Shown: positions 1-8,037, numbered from the stretch's first letter. The stretch: DNA of 13,408 bases from Bacteroidales bacterium UBA2030 (GCA_002332755.1 DDBO01000057.1:1-13408), one strand, 5' to 3'. Made by a program: numbers and translations. Notes: generated by a model not told the origin, from the sequence alone.

Positions 1-2
1 TG

Positions 3-1370
3 AAGGTGAAGCTTAACGGCGGAAAGGATCAATTATTAATACTTGCCAATTATTTTGCTGATAAACAGTATATTACCGATACTTTAAAAAGAGATAAAAG
101 CGGTTGGTATGTACTGGAGGCCGATTCGATATTGCCCGGAGGATTGTACATTGTAGCAGGTGAGAACAAGAATCGTTATTTTGAGTTTCTGATAAATAAA
201 GAGCCCCGGATGGTTTTCGAAGCTGACGCTCAGGATCCGGTTAATACTCTTAAAATCAAAGGTTCGAAAGAGAATACTGCCTTTATCGAATATGTGAAGT
301 ATCTCTCGGCGCGGCAAAAAGAAATTGAACCCCTGCAAAAGGCTTATAAACGTACAGAGACAGCCTGGCCTGACTCAGCGTCGTTTTTCAAAAAGGAAAT
401 TGAGAGGATTAACAAGGAAGTGGTCGATTACATGAACACTTTTGAAGAAAAAAACCAGGGCACCTTTGCCGCCGCTTTTGTTAAGGCCTCCCGCGAACCC
501 AATATTCCGGAAACACCCAAACTTCCCGATGGAAAGCCTGATTCTCTCTTCCCTTATCGCTATTATAAAGCCCATTACTTCGATAACCTGCCACTCGACG
601 ATGCTCGCGTGCTGCGTACACCATTTTATCACCAGAGGGTGAATAATTATTTTACGAAAATGGTTATTCAACATCCTGACAGCATTATAGCTGAGGTAAA
701 GCGCTGGATGCCTGTAGCCAGACGCTCAAAAGATACCTACAGGTACATGGTGTGGTTTCTGACCAACCATACCGAGCGCAGCGAAATCATGGGGATGGAT
801 GCGGCATTTGTGTATATGGTCGAAAACTATTATGCCACAGGGGATATGGATTATTGGATAAATCAAACAGTGAAAGAAAATTTGGTTAAAAAGGCCAAAA
901 AGCTCAAACCCATCCTTTTAGGAAAAACCGCCCCGGAACTTATTATGTTGGATACCCTGATGCGGCCGGTGTCACTTCATGCTGTTAAGGCTAAATACAC
1001 TATTGTTCTTTTTTGGGATCCTACCTGTGGACATTGTAAAAAGGAAATACCCCACCTCGTAGATTTTATGCAGCGGAGGGGAAAGGAATTTGATATACAG
1101 GTATTTGCTGTATGTAGCGACACCAATATGCGGGAAATGAAAAAGTACATCAGGCAACTGAACATGAACTGGATCAATGTGAATGGGCCCAGGGCCTACA
1201 CCCCTAATTATCACGACCTGTATGATATTTACAGTACACCCGTGCTTTACTTGCTGGATGAACGAAAAACAATTCTGGCCAAACGCTTAATGACCGATCA
1301 AATCGAAACTTTCATAGAGCGTCATAGCCGCAATGAAACCCACGGCGTGATACAAATGCAGGAAAATTGA
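3..1370 (+). CDS. Thioredoxin-fold (TlpA/AhpC-TSA-like) protein with DUF4369/DUF5106-type N-terminal region, 5' partial
   Basis: Probably a cell-envelope thiol:disulfide oxidoreductase or thiol-linked redox protein of the kind common in Bacteroidota. The C-terminal third (about residues 305-440, counting the GTG at position 6 as 1) is a thioredoxin-like domain. It has the redox motif C341-G-H-C344 in a WDPTCGHCKKE context and a cis-Pro-type TP at 411-412. The N-terminal 90 residues resemble DUF4369 (PGGLYIV, FEFLI), and the middle, roughly 140-300, resembles DUF5106. The frame is open to the window edge and the GTG falls inside the first strand of the DUF4369-like domain. I therefore infer that the true start and a signal peptide lie upstream. 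A strong terminator follows directly. The family is clear; the substrate or partner is not. Confidence 0.85.
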   Translation, partial: KVKLNGGKDQLLILANYFADKQYITDTLKRDKSGWYVLEADSILPGGLYIVAGENKNRYFEFLINKEPRMVFEADAQDPVNTLKIKGSKENTAFIEYVKYLSARQKEIEPLQKAYKRTETAWPDSASFFKKEIERINKEVVDYMNTFEEKNQGTFAAAFVKASREPNIPETPKLPDGKPDSLFPYRYYKAHYFDNLPLDDARVLRTPFYHQRVNNYFTKMVIQHPDSIIAEVKRWMPVARRSKDTYRYMVWFLTNHTERSEIMGMDAAFVYMVENYYATGDMDYWINQTVKENLVKKAKKLKPILLGKTAPELIMLDTLMRPVSLHAVKAKYTIVLFWDPTCGHCKKEIPHLVDFMQRRGKEFDIQVFAVCSDTNMREMKKYIRQLNMNWINVNGPRAYTPNYHDLYDIYSTPVLYLLDERKTILAKRLMTDQIETFIERHSRNETHGVIQMQEN

Positions 1371-1378
1371 TATTTTTG
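1371..1378 (+). promoter_or_regulatory. Putative Bacteroidota -7 element (TATTTTTG) before the transporter gene
   Basis: TATTTTTG matches the Bacteroidota consensus TAnnTTTG and is followed by C, as in the other plus-strand elements of this window. No clear -33 TTG was seen at the right distance. It begins immediately after the stop codon of the preceding gene and lies 60 nt before the ATG. A transcript from here would carry the hairpin at 1391-1424 in its leader. Confidence 0.4.
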
Positions 1379-1390
1379 CCTCTTAACCAT

Positions 1391-1432
1391 AACAGCCTTT
1401 TCTATGATTGTTGAAAAGGCTGTTTTTTTTTT
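1391..1432 (+). terminator. Intrinsic terminator after the thioredoxin-like gene
   Basis: The arms are AACAGCCTTTTC (1391-1402) and GAAAAGGCTGTT (1413-1424), a perfect 12-bp stem with a 10-nt loop. It runs into an uninterrupted T tract to 1432. It ends only 6 nt before the next ATG, so it may also act on transcripts that enter the transporter gene. Confidence 0.9.
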
Positions 1433-1438
1433 AATTCC

Positions 1439-2614
1439 ATGAGACTCATCGGACAACGCATACGGATTGACAGAAATGAGCTTTCAGGCGCTTTTGGCGA
1501 TATAGGAACCGACCTGCCTTTAATTATTGGAATGCTTGTAGCCTCCAATATGCAGGTGTCTTATGTATTTATCGCCTACGGTTTGATGCAAATTCTCACG
1601 GCGCTTGTGTATGGTATTCCCATGCCGGTTCAACCCCTGAAAGCCGTTGCCATGCTGGTGATTGTTCAGCATTTGCCGCCCGGTGTTATTTGGGGCGGAG
1701 GGCTTGCCATTGGAGTTATCATGCTGATTTTGACGGTTACGGGCATTGTGGATTGGATAGCAAAAGTTATTCCCAAGGTTATCATTCGGGGAATACAGTT
1801 TGGCCTGGGAATGCAATTTGCCTTGCTTGCTCTTAAGGAATATGTGGGCAGCACAGGAGGCTGGGGCTATGCTATGGCTGGTGTGGCCTTTGCTGTCAGC
1901 CTCGTATTCATGGGTAACCGGAGGTTCCCTCCTGCATTATTCATCATTCCGGCTGGAATTATTTTTTCTATCGTCTTTCATTGGAATGAATTTCTGAATG
2001 TAAGGGTTACACAGGTTGCCTTGCCTGATATAAGCTTCCCGCATTGGAATGAGATTATTACCGGTCTGGTTGTTTTGGCTTTGCCTCAGATTCCTCTGTC
2101 GCTGGGAAATTCGATAATAGCCACCCATCAATTGGCAAAGGATTATTTCCCCGAAAAGCAAGTACATATCCGAAAAATTAGCCTGACTTATTCTTTAATG
2201 AATTTGATTAATCCTTTTATTGGAGGAATACCGGTGTGCCATGGTTCAGGAGGTATGGCAGGTCATTATACATTTGGTGCTAGGACAGGAGGAAGTGTTT
2301 TTATTTATGGCCTGTTGTTTCTCGCTCTGGGTTTGTTTTTCAGCGGGAGTTTTCAGACAGTAATAAAGGTATTTCCCATGCCAATATTGGGAGTCATTTT
2401 GTTTTTAGAAGGTTTGGCGTTGATGGTATTGATAAAGGACATTATCGACTCGCGCCGCAACTTTATGATAGCCCTTATTACAGGTCTGATGGCTGCAGGA
2501 TTACCCTACGGTTTCCTTGTTGGTATGACCGTTGGCACTGTAATCTATTATCTTTCGGAAGATAAGGTGAAGTATTCGATTCAATTAAAGATATTGGGCC
2601 GACGCGCTAAATGA
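1439..2614 (+). CDS. MOT1/SulP-like molybdate or sulfate transporter
   Basis: A polytopic inner-membrane protein of 391 aa, almost entirely hydrophobic helices, that likely imports molybdate or sulfate. Two hallmark motifs of the MOT1 family (putative sulfate/molybdate transporters, SulP relatives) are present: GAFGDIGTDLP at residues 17-27 and PMPVQPLKA at 61-69. A second conserved stretch, roughly residues 264-285, reads PVCHGSGGMAGHYTFGARTG. The length fits the bacterial family. The ATG at 1439 is preferred because the next Met would remove the GAFGDIGTDLP motif; no convincing Shine-Dalgarno precedes it. It stands alone between a terminator and a convergent gene. No molybdenum-cofactor gene lies nearby, so the choice between molybdate and sulfate is open. 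Confidence 0.88.
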   Translation: MRLIGQRIRIDRNELSGAFGDIGTDLPLIIGMLVASNMQVSYVFIAYGLMQILTALVYGIPMPVQPLKAVAMLVIVQHLPPGVIWGGGLAIGVIMLILTVTGIVDWIAKVIPKVIIRGIQFGLGMQFALLALKEYVGSTGGWGYAMAGVAFAVSLVFMGNRRFPPALFIIPAGIIFSIVFHWNEFLNVRVTQVALPDISFPHWNEIITGLVVLALPQIPLSLGNSIIATHQLAKDYFPEKQVHIRKISLTYSLMNLINPFIGGIPVCHGSGGMAGHYTFGARTGGSVFIYGLLFLALGLFFSGSFQTVIKVFPMPILGVILFLEGLALMVLIKDIIDSRRNFMIALITGLMAAGLPYGFLVGMTVGTVIYYLSEDKVKYSIQLKILGRRAK

Positions 2615-2680
2615 GGTTTGGGATTTTTAGTGAGCAGGAGGTAAAATTCAAAAGCTGGAACCTTTCTTCATCATTCATCA

Positions 2681-2715
2681 CAAAAAATGGGCTTTGCAAT
2701 AAGTATCAAAGCCCA
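2681..2715 (-). terminator. Intrinsic terminator of the minus-strand oligopeptidase unit
   Basis: TGGGCTTTG (2688-2696) and CAAAGCCCA (2707-2715) form a perfect 9-bp stem. On the minus strand the stem is followed by a T run (complement of 2682-2687). It lies 65 nt beyond the stop codon of the oligopeptidase gene. On the plus strand the hairpin is followed only by a mixed sequence, so it is a weaker terminator for the convergent transporter gene. Confidence 0.8.
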
Positions 2716-2779
2716 CAGTGTTGACTTTTAACCATTGGTTTCGCTTGTCGGCAATACCAGAAAAGCTGTATCACGGCAT

Positions 2780-4918
2780 CTACAAAGTCAGCGCCTTAAT
2801 AAGAAAAGCAAACTCAAAAGCAGTTTCCTTTAAAGCATCATAGCGACCTGTGGCTCCGCCGTGCCCCGACTCCATATTGGTTTTCAATAAAATAATGTTG
2901 TCGCCATGGGTAGTGGCCCTTAACTTGGCAACCCATTTAGCTGGTTCGTGGAAAAGAACCTGAGAATCGTTTAGGCCAGCAGTAGCCAGAATGTGGGGGT
3001 AAACGGTATCCTTGATGTTATCGTAGGGAGAGTAAGATAAAATATACCGGTAAGCTTCTTCCTCGTGAGGATTTCCCCATTGCTCGTATTCCTGAGTAGT
3101 CAGGGGCAGGGTCTCATCGAGCATGGTATTGATGACGTCGACAAAGGGAACGGCAGCTACAACAGCCCCAAAAAGGTCGGGTCGCATGTTTACAGTGGCA
3201 CCGACCAAAAGCCCACCGGCACTTCCTCCCATGATACTCAACCGACGGGGAGAAGTATATCCCAGATGGATAAGATGTTCAGCACAAGCGATGAAATCCG
3301 CAAAGGAATTTTTCTTTTTCATAAGTTTACCATCCTCATACCACTGTTCACCCATTTCGCTGCCGCCCCTCACCTGGCCAATGGCATATACAAAACCTCT
3401 GTCAACAAGAGAGAAAATGGAAGGACGAAACCATGCATCGGTGCTGTATCCATAGGCTCCATAACCATATAGCAAGGCGGGATTGTCTCCGTTTTTTTTC
3501 AGCCCTTTTTTGTAAAGTATGGCCATGGGAACGCGTGTGCCATCGGCGGAAGTTGCAAATTCACGCTCTACCACATAATCCTCCGGATTAAAACCCGATG
3601 GAATCTCCTGTTGCTTCAGAACACGGGTGCTGAAGTCCTGCAGATTGATTTCGTACACAGTAGTGGGACGATTGAGTGAAGCGTAGGAATACCGAAATAC
3701 ATTTTGATTATATTCCGGATTTTGATGGGGTGAGACTACATAAACAGGTTCTGGAAATTTGATTTCATGCCTGAGCTTGCCTTTGGGAGAGTAAATTTTG
3801 ATTCCTGTGAGTCCTTGCGATCGGGTAAAAAGCACCAGGTGTTTTTCAAATACAGCCATGTCCTCGATTTTGGTATCTGCATCGTGGGGAATAATTTCCC
3901 TCCATGTAGCAGGGTCGGAAGGGATATTTTCGTCGCATAACAATATCCTTCCGTTTTTCAAAATTTCATCCTGGTAATAAATATAGAACCCTTTTTCACG
4001 GTTATGCTCTACCGAATAGCGGATACCCTTTCTGCGGGGTGTAAATAACTGAAATGCTTCTTCGGGTCGATTTGCTTTCAGTAGCCTTATTTCTGTGGTT
4101 GTGAAACTCGAGGAGTGTATGACCAGGTAATCTTCCGATGATGTCTTATCCACCGAAACATTATACATTTCATCTTTTTCTTCATAAACCGTTACATCCC
4201 TGCCGGGCATTTCGATATTGTGCCGAAGCACCTTGTATGGCCTGAGCGATTCGTTGCCAATTACATAAAAGAGGGTTTTGCTGTCGGCTGCCCAAACAAA
4301 AGACTGTACTTTTTCAATAGTATAAGGCAGGTCTTTACCGCTAAGCAAATCACGGATTTTGAGGTTGAATTCAGCGTATGAACCTGTAGTATTATAGGTA
4401 TAAGCTGCATAGCGGTTATCGGGGCTAATGGCGTAATCTTCGAAAAGAAAAGCTGGTTGATTTTCAGCCATCAGGTTTACATCAAAAAGAACTTCCTCTG
4501 CACCACCGCTCATTTTTTGCCTGTAATAAACAGGATATTGCTTGCCTTTTTGGGTACGGCTGAAATAGGAGTAACCATTATAGGGCACGTGAACACTTTC
4601 ATCGTCTTCTTTTATTCTGTTTTTAATTTCGTTGAATATTTGTTCCTGTAATTCCCTGGTATCAGCCATCACTGTGTCGCAATAGGCGTTTTCGGCTTTG
4701 AGGTATTCAATGACTTCAGGATTGTTTTTATCACGAAGCCAGAACCAAGGATCGATCCGTGTATTACCAAACTCTTCGAAATTAACGGGTCGCTCTGGAG
4801 CTGTAGGTGGTTCAGGATAAAGTTTATTGTTCATGGGTTGCATCTTGCTTGGGTGGTTACAAATAATCGTGAATAAAAATAAAAGAATAAGCAAATAAAG
4901 CCAGCTGTATTTCTTCAT
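2780..4918 (-). CDS. ptrB: Oligopeptidase B (S9A prolyl oligopeptidase family), apparently exported
   Basis: A serine peptidase (712 aa from the ATG) expected to cut small peptides, in oligopeptidase B usually after Arg or Lys. The N-terminal part has the family start (RIDPWFWLRD) and a beta-propeller region; the C-terminal third is the alpha/beta hydrolase domain. The catalytic triad is visible as Ser566 (GGSAGG), Asp651 (GLNDSQV) and His686 (SGHGG). The Ser-Asp-His spacings of 85 and 35 equal those I recall for E. coli PtrB. I chose the ATG at 4918 over an in-frame TTG at 4951 because it begins a clear signal sequence: MKK, a hydrophobic stretch, then Cys20. Cys20 could be a lipoprotein site, but the preceding residues (TII) fit the lipobox poorly. 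E. coli PtrB is cytosolic, so export is a difference inferred from the N-terminus. It lies 42 nt after the kinase fragment. Confidence 0.93.
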   Translation of the reverse strand: MKKYSWLYLLILLFLFTIICNHPSKMQPMNNKLYPEPPTAPERPVNFEEFGNTRIDPWFWLRDKNNPEVIEYLKAENAYCDTVMADTRELQEQIFNEIKNRIKEDDESVHVPYNGYSYFSRTQKGKQYPVYYRQKMSGGAEEVLFDVNLMAENQPAFLFEDYAISPDNRYAAYTYNTTGSYAEFNLKIRDLLSGKDLPYTIEKVQSFVWAADSKTLFYVIGNESLRPYKVLRHNIEMPGRDVTVYEEKDEMYNVSVDKTSSEDYLVIHSSSFTTTEIRLLKANRPEEAFQLFTPRRKGIRYSVEHNREKGFYIYYQDEILKNGRILLCDENIPSDPATWREIIPHDADTKIEDMAVFEKHLVLFTRSQGLTGIKIYSPKGKLRHEIKFPEPVYVVSPHQNPEYNQNVFRYSYASLNRPTTVYEINLQDFSTRVLKQQEIPSGFNPEDYVVEREFATSADGTRVPMAILYKKGLKKNGDNPALLYGYGAYGYSTDAWFRPSIFSLVDRGFVYAIGQVRGGSEMGEQWYEDGKLMKKKNSFADFIACAEHLIHLGYTSPRRLSIMGGSAGGLLVGATVNMRPDLFGAVVAAVPFVDVINTMLDETLPLTTQEYEQWGNPHEEEAYRYILSYSPYDNIKDTVYPHILATAGLNDSQVLFHEPAKWVAKLRATTHGDNIILLKTNMESGHGGATGRYDALKETAFEFAFLIKALTL

Positions 4919-4960
4919 AAAACAATATTTAAAAAGTGAACTTTGTAACAAGGAGTAGGT

Positions 4961-5485
4961 TTAATTTTGGGGAATAATAAGCCGGAAAGTACTGCCCAAA
5001 CCAGGTTTACTATTCACTTCTACTTTGCCTCCATGCCCTTCGGCTATTTTTTTGACTAAGGATAATCCCAATCCAGTGCTTTTTTCTCCCCCTGAGCTTT
5101 TAACCTTTCCTGGTCTGAACGGAATAAACAGATTAGGTATTTCGGTTTCAGGAATACCCTGTCCCTGGTCGACTACGCTGATAATGAGGTTGTCATTTTT
5201 TAACTCCATGATTACTTTCACTTTGGTGTTGGGATAAGAAAACTTGAAGGCATTCGAAATTAAATTGTTGACAGCCTGTTCAATACGTTGGGGGTCAATT
5301 TTTACCGTGGCATTCACAGGTTCGCATATCCCACTCAGAGCGATGTTTTTTCTTTGGCCGAAATATTCATTGTTTTTTATAATCGTATCTAATAGCTTTT
5401 TGAGCGAATAAGGTACAGGCTGGATAGCGATTTTGCCTGATTCCAGTGCCGTATAATTCAACAGGTCGTTGACGAGGTTATACAT
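4961..5485 (-). CDS. Histidine kinase C-terminal fragment (ATPase domain only, 5' truncated)
   Basis: A 174-aa piece of a sensor histidine kinase. Residues 1-18 are the end of the dimerisation helix (MYNLVNDLLNYTALESGKI-like), and the rest is a complete HATPase_c domain. It shows an N-box at 70-82 (NNLISNAFKF), G1 box D106-Q-G-Q-G110, F-box around 120-123 and G2 box TGLGLSLVKK (137-146). The H-box with the phospho-accepting His and every sensor domain are missing. Upstream codons still read like kinase helix (INVQN) for a few residues and then hit an in-frame TAA at 5509-5507. The sequence beyond is AT-rich and gene-less. This looks like the remnant of a truncated gene rather than a working sensor. 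It could still be translated from the ATG at 5485. No response regulator is adjacent. Confidence 0.75.
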   Translation of the reverse strand: MYNLVNDLLNYTALESGKIAIQPVPYSLKKLLDTIIKNNEYFGQRKNIALSGICEPVNATVKIDPQRIEQAVNNLISNAFKFSYPNTKVKVIMELKNDNLIISVVDQGQGIPETEIPNLFIPFRPGKVKSSGGEKSTGLGLSLVKKIAEGHGGKVEVNSKPGLGSTFRLIIPQN

Positions 5486-5851
5486 GTTTTGAACGTTTAT
5501 GGTTCTTTAACTGCTAAAAAATTGGCAATGAAAACGCTATATACTTTTTGTCTTTAAACTAAGGAATGGCTAAGGAATCAGAACCCACTAAAACACTTTT
5601 CCCATTAGTTCCAACCATTTAAAGATGTCAGGGGCGGTAAGAACTTTGGCAAATTCAGCATTTTATTATCCATTTTGTAAGTATCTTGAAGAACTATCAT
5701 TCTTTAAATCAATGAATAACCTACATAACGAAAAAAACTAATATGGATTGGCTCTTCAAAATCCTTGAAATGAAGTTGACGAACTTTCTTATCATTTGGG
5801 TTATTATCTCATGAAATTTCCTCTATTATCAATTATATATATATAAAGAAG
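5486..5851. other. AT-rich gene-less stretch at the kinase truncation point
   Basis: No convincing gene was found on either strand; all frames are broken by frequent stops. By hand count GC is about 31% over 5521-5850, clearly below the flanking genes. It holds a 9-bp direct repeat (CTAAGGAAT at 5559-5567 and 5570-5578), a TA run at 5834-5845, and a 23-codon plus-strand open frame (5743-5814) whose C-terminal half is hydrophobic. I found no H-box coding sequence, no clear TAnnTTTG on the minus strand and no terminator for the kinase gene ending at 5852. It may be a deletion or insertion scar. Confidence 0.6.
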
Positions 5852-6466
5852 CTAGAACAGCCCGTGCAGTTTGGCAGTAATTTTCTCAATGACTCCTGCC
5901 AGGTCTTCCGGGTTTTCGGCAAAATTGAGGTTATCAACGTCAACGATCAGTAATTTTCCTTCACGATAAGTATTTATCCAAGCCTCATACCTGTCGTTAA
6001 GGTTTTTCAGATAATCCAGTCGGATGCTTTCTTCGTAGGGCCGCCCGCGTTTTTGGATTTGTTTTACTAACGTAGGAACAGAAGCTCTGAGGTAAACCAG
6101 CAAGTCTGGAGGTTGGATGAAGGAAATCATGAGTTCGAAGAGGCTTCGGTAATTATTAAAATCGCGGGTATCCATCAGACCCATGTCGTGAAGGTTAGGT
6201 GCGAAAATGTAAGCGTCTTCGTATATAGTTCGGTCTTGAACAACAGTTTTACCGCTTTTACGGATTTCCACCACTTGCCTAAACCTGCTGTTGAGAAAGT
6301 AAACCTGAAGGTTGAACGACCACCGCTGCATATCTTCGTAGAAGCTGTGGAGATAGGGGTTTGTCTCAACATCTTCGTAATGAGGTTGCCAGCCGAAATG
6401 TTTGGCAAGAAGCTCGGTAAGCGTACTTTTTCCGGAACCAATATTACCTGCAATCGCTATGTGCAT
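5852..6466 (-). CDS. Deoxynucleoside kinase (dNK/dCK-dGK family)
   Basis: A 204-aa cytosolic kinase that phosphorylates deoxyribonucleosides in the salvage pathway, using ATP. The P-loop is GNIGSGKST at residues 7-15. The catalytic/substrate motif D78-R-T-I-Y-E83 matches the DRS/ERS motif of this family. The Arg-rich LID region lies around 139-147 (KRGRPYEES), and length is typical of bacterial enzymes. The start is 15 nt after the GH3-family stop, so the two genes very likely share a transcript. Which deoxynucleoside is preferred cannot be read from the sequence. Thymidine kinase type 1 is excluded because its zinc-binding Cys motifs are absent. Confidence 0.92.
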   Translation of the reverse strand: MHIAIAGNIGSGKSTLTELLAKHFGWQPHYEDVETNPYLHSFYEDMQRWSFNLQVYFLNSRFRQVVEIRKSGKTVVQDRTIYEDAYIFAPNLHDMGLMDTRDFNNYRSLFELMISFIQPPDLLVYLRASVPTLVKQIQKRGRPYEESIRLDYLKNLNDRYEAWINTYREGKLLIVDVDNLNFAENPEDLAGVIEKITAKLHGLF

Positions 6467-6481
6467 AAAGATTACTGTTTA

Positions 6482-8017
6482 TTAATTTTCAATAAGTTCA
6501 TTGTTTTGTATGAGTGACAGAATTTCTTCAACAAATTTCCTTTCGTTTGCCAGTCGGGGTACTTTGTTTTGTCCACCAAGCTTGTTTCTGTGTTTCATCC
6601 ATTTATAGAAGGTGCCGCGAGTGACTATATGTAAAACAGGGGGTTCGAGTACCATGTTTTTATAGCGTTTGGCTTCATAATCAGAATTCACAGATTTTAG
6701 TGCATTGTCGAAAATCTCAGCGAAGTAGTCGATTGAGGTGGGAGGGGCAGAAAATTCCATGATCCACTCGTGGGCTCCCCTTCCGCTGTCTCCAAAATAC
6801 CGTGGTGCACCTGTATATTCTTCGATGATGGCATTGCACTTGTCGCATGCAATAGAAAGTGCTTTTTCTACATTGTCGGCTATTACTTCTTCTCCGAAAG
6901 CATTGATAAAATGGCGGGTACGTCCGGTAATTCTGATTTTATAGGGGTTGCATGAAGTAAACATCACTGTGTCGCCAAGCAGGTAGCGCCATAGGCCTCC
7001 ATTGGTTGTGATGACCATGGCATAGTTTTTTCCTGTTTCAACTTTCCACAATGGAATTGGCTTTAGCTTGCCCTCAACAAATTCCTCAAAGGGAATGAAT
7101 TCATAAAAGATGCCATAATCGAGCATAAGCAACATTGATTCATCGCCGGGGTCGTCCTGAATGGCAAAGAATCCTTCGGATGCGTTATAAGTCTCCATGT
7201 AGTGCATTTGCGCTGAGGGAATCAGGTTTTCGAATTGTCGGCGATAGGGTTTAAAACTAACTCCCCCATGGAAAAAAACCTCCAGTCGGGGCCAAACCTC
7301 AATAATATGGCTTTTGCCAGATATTTCGAGGATTTTTCTCAACAATACCAATGTCCAGCTGGGGACTCCCGTAATACTCGTTATGTCTTCTTTCAGCGTC
7401 AGATGGGCCATGGTATCTATTTTGCTCTCCCATTCTTCCATCAGGGCTACCGAGAGTTGTGGGGTGCGTCGAAGCTCGGCCCACCACGGAAGATTGTGCA
7501 TGAGTATAGCCGAAAGGTCACCCTCCATCAGCTCCGTATTGTTTACCTCGCGTAAGGTGCCTGAGCCGCCCATAGCCAGACTCATTCCATCAAAAATATG
7601 ATTGTCAGGATAATTGTTGCAGTAAATGGCCAACATATCCTTGCCTGCCTTGTAGTGGCATTCTTCAAGGGCTTCAAAACTTACAGGAATGTACTTGCTT
7701 TTGTCGGCTGTAGTGCCCGAACTTTTTGCAAACCAGCGAATCTCGGTATTCCACAAAATATTTTGCTTGCCTAACCTGATTTCTTCAATAAAAGGTTTAA
7801 GTGTCTCGTAATCCTGAACAGGAACTTGTTGGGCGTAATCTTCGTAAGTACGTATAGCGTCGAATCCATGCCTTTTGCCCCATTCGGTTTGCCTTCCTGC
7901 ATTCAAAAGCTTCACAAACAGATCGTTTTGCACTTCGTGAGGATACTTAATAAATAAATCGATCTGGTGTATCCGCTTTTTAATCAGCCACTCGATAAGA
8001 GAATTTATAAAAGGCAT
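6482..8017 (-). CDS. GH3-family (auxin-responsive GH3-like) acyl-adenylate-forming protein
   Basis: A 511-aa soluble protein of the GH3 family, which belongs to the adenylate-forming superfamily. Plant members conjugate amino acids to acyl acids such as auxin or jasmonate; the role of bacterial members is largely unknown. ATP-binding features are visible: SSGTT at residues 99-103 followed by K106/K108 and YIP, a second motif YNASEGFF near 280, and GLWRYLLGDT near 341-350, followed by TGRTRHFINAFGEE. These match the three conserved motifs of the family. The ATG at 8017 lies 20 nt downstream of a TAATTTTG element. It is the first gene of an operon with the deoxynucleoside kinase. The substrates are unknown. 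Confidence 0.88.
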   Translation of the reverse strand: MPFINSLIEWLIKKRIHQIDLFIKYPHEVQNDLFVKLLNAGRQTEWGKRHGFDAIRTYEDYAQQVPVQDYETLKPFIEEIRLGKQNILWNTEIRWFAKSSGTTADKSKYIPVSFEALEECHYKAGKDMLAIYCNNYPDNHIFDGMSLAMGGSGTLREVNNTELMEGDLSAILMHNLPWWAELRRTPQLSVALMEEWESKIDTMAHLTLKEDITSITGVPSWTLVLLRKILEISGKSHIIEVWPRLEVFFHGGVSFKPYRRQFENLIPSAQMHYMETYNASEGFFAIQDDPGDESMLLMLDYGIFYEFIPFEEFVEGKLKPIPLWKVETGKNYAMVITTNGGLWRYLLGDTVMFTSCNPYKIRITGRTRHFINAFGEEVIADNVEKALSIACDKCNAIIEEYTGAPRYFGDSGRGAHEWIMEFSAPPTSIDYFAEIFDNALKSVNSDYEAKRYKNMVLEPPVLHIVTRGTFYKWMKHRNKLGGQNKVPRLANERKFVEEILSLIQNNELIEN

Positions 8018-8037
8018 TTGTGGAATATTTCAAACCC

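Noticed and set aside
3065..3472. 135-codon plus-strand open frame opposite the oligopeptidase gene
   Set aside because: Antisense to the catalytic domain coding sequence, with low-complexity composition and no domain.
5510..5555. Possible decayed H-box upstream of the kinase fragment (a minus-strand reading giving KDKKYIAFSL)
   Set aside because: The reading is in a different frame, contains no H-[DE]-x-R/K-x-P core, and stops soon after; the likeness to a kinase linker is too weak to claim.
6113..6517. 134-codon plus-strand open frame opposite the deoxynucleoside kinase
   Set aside because: It lies antisense to a gene with full family motifs and its product shows no recognisable domain or start signal.
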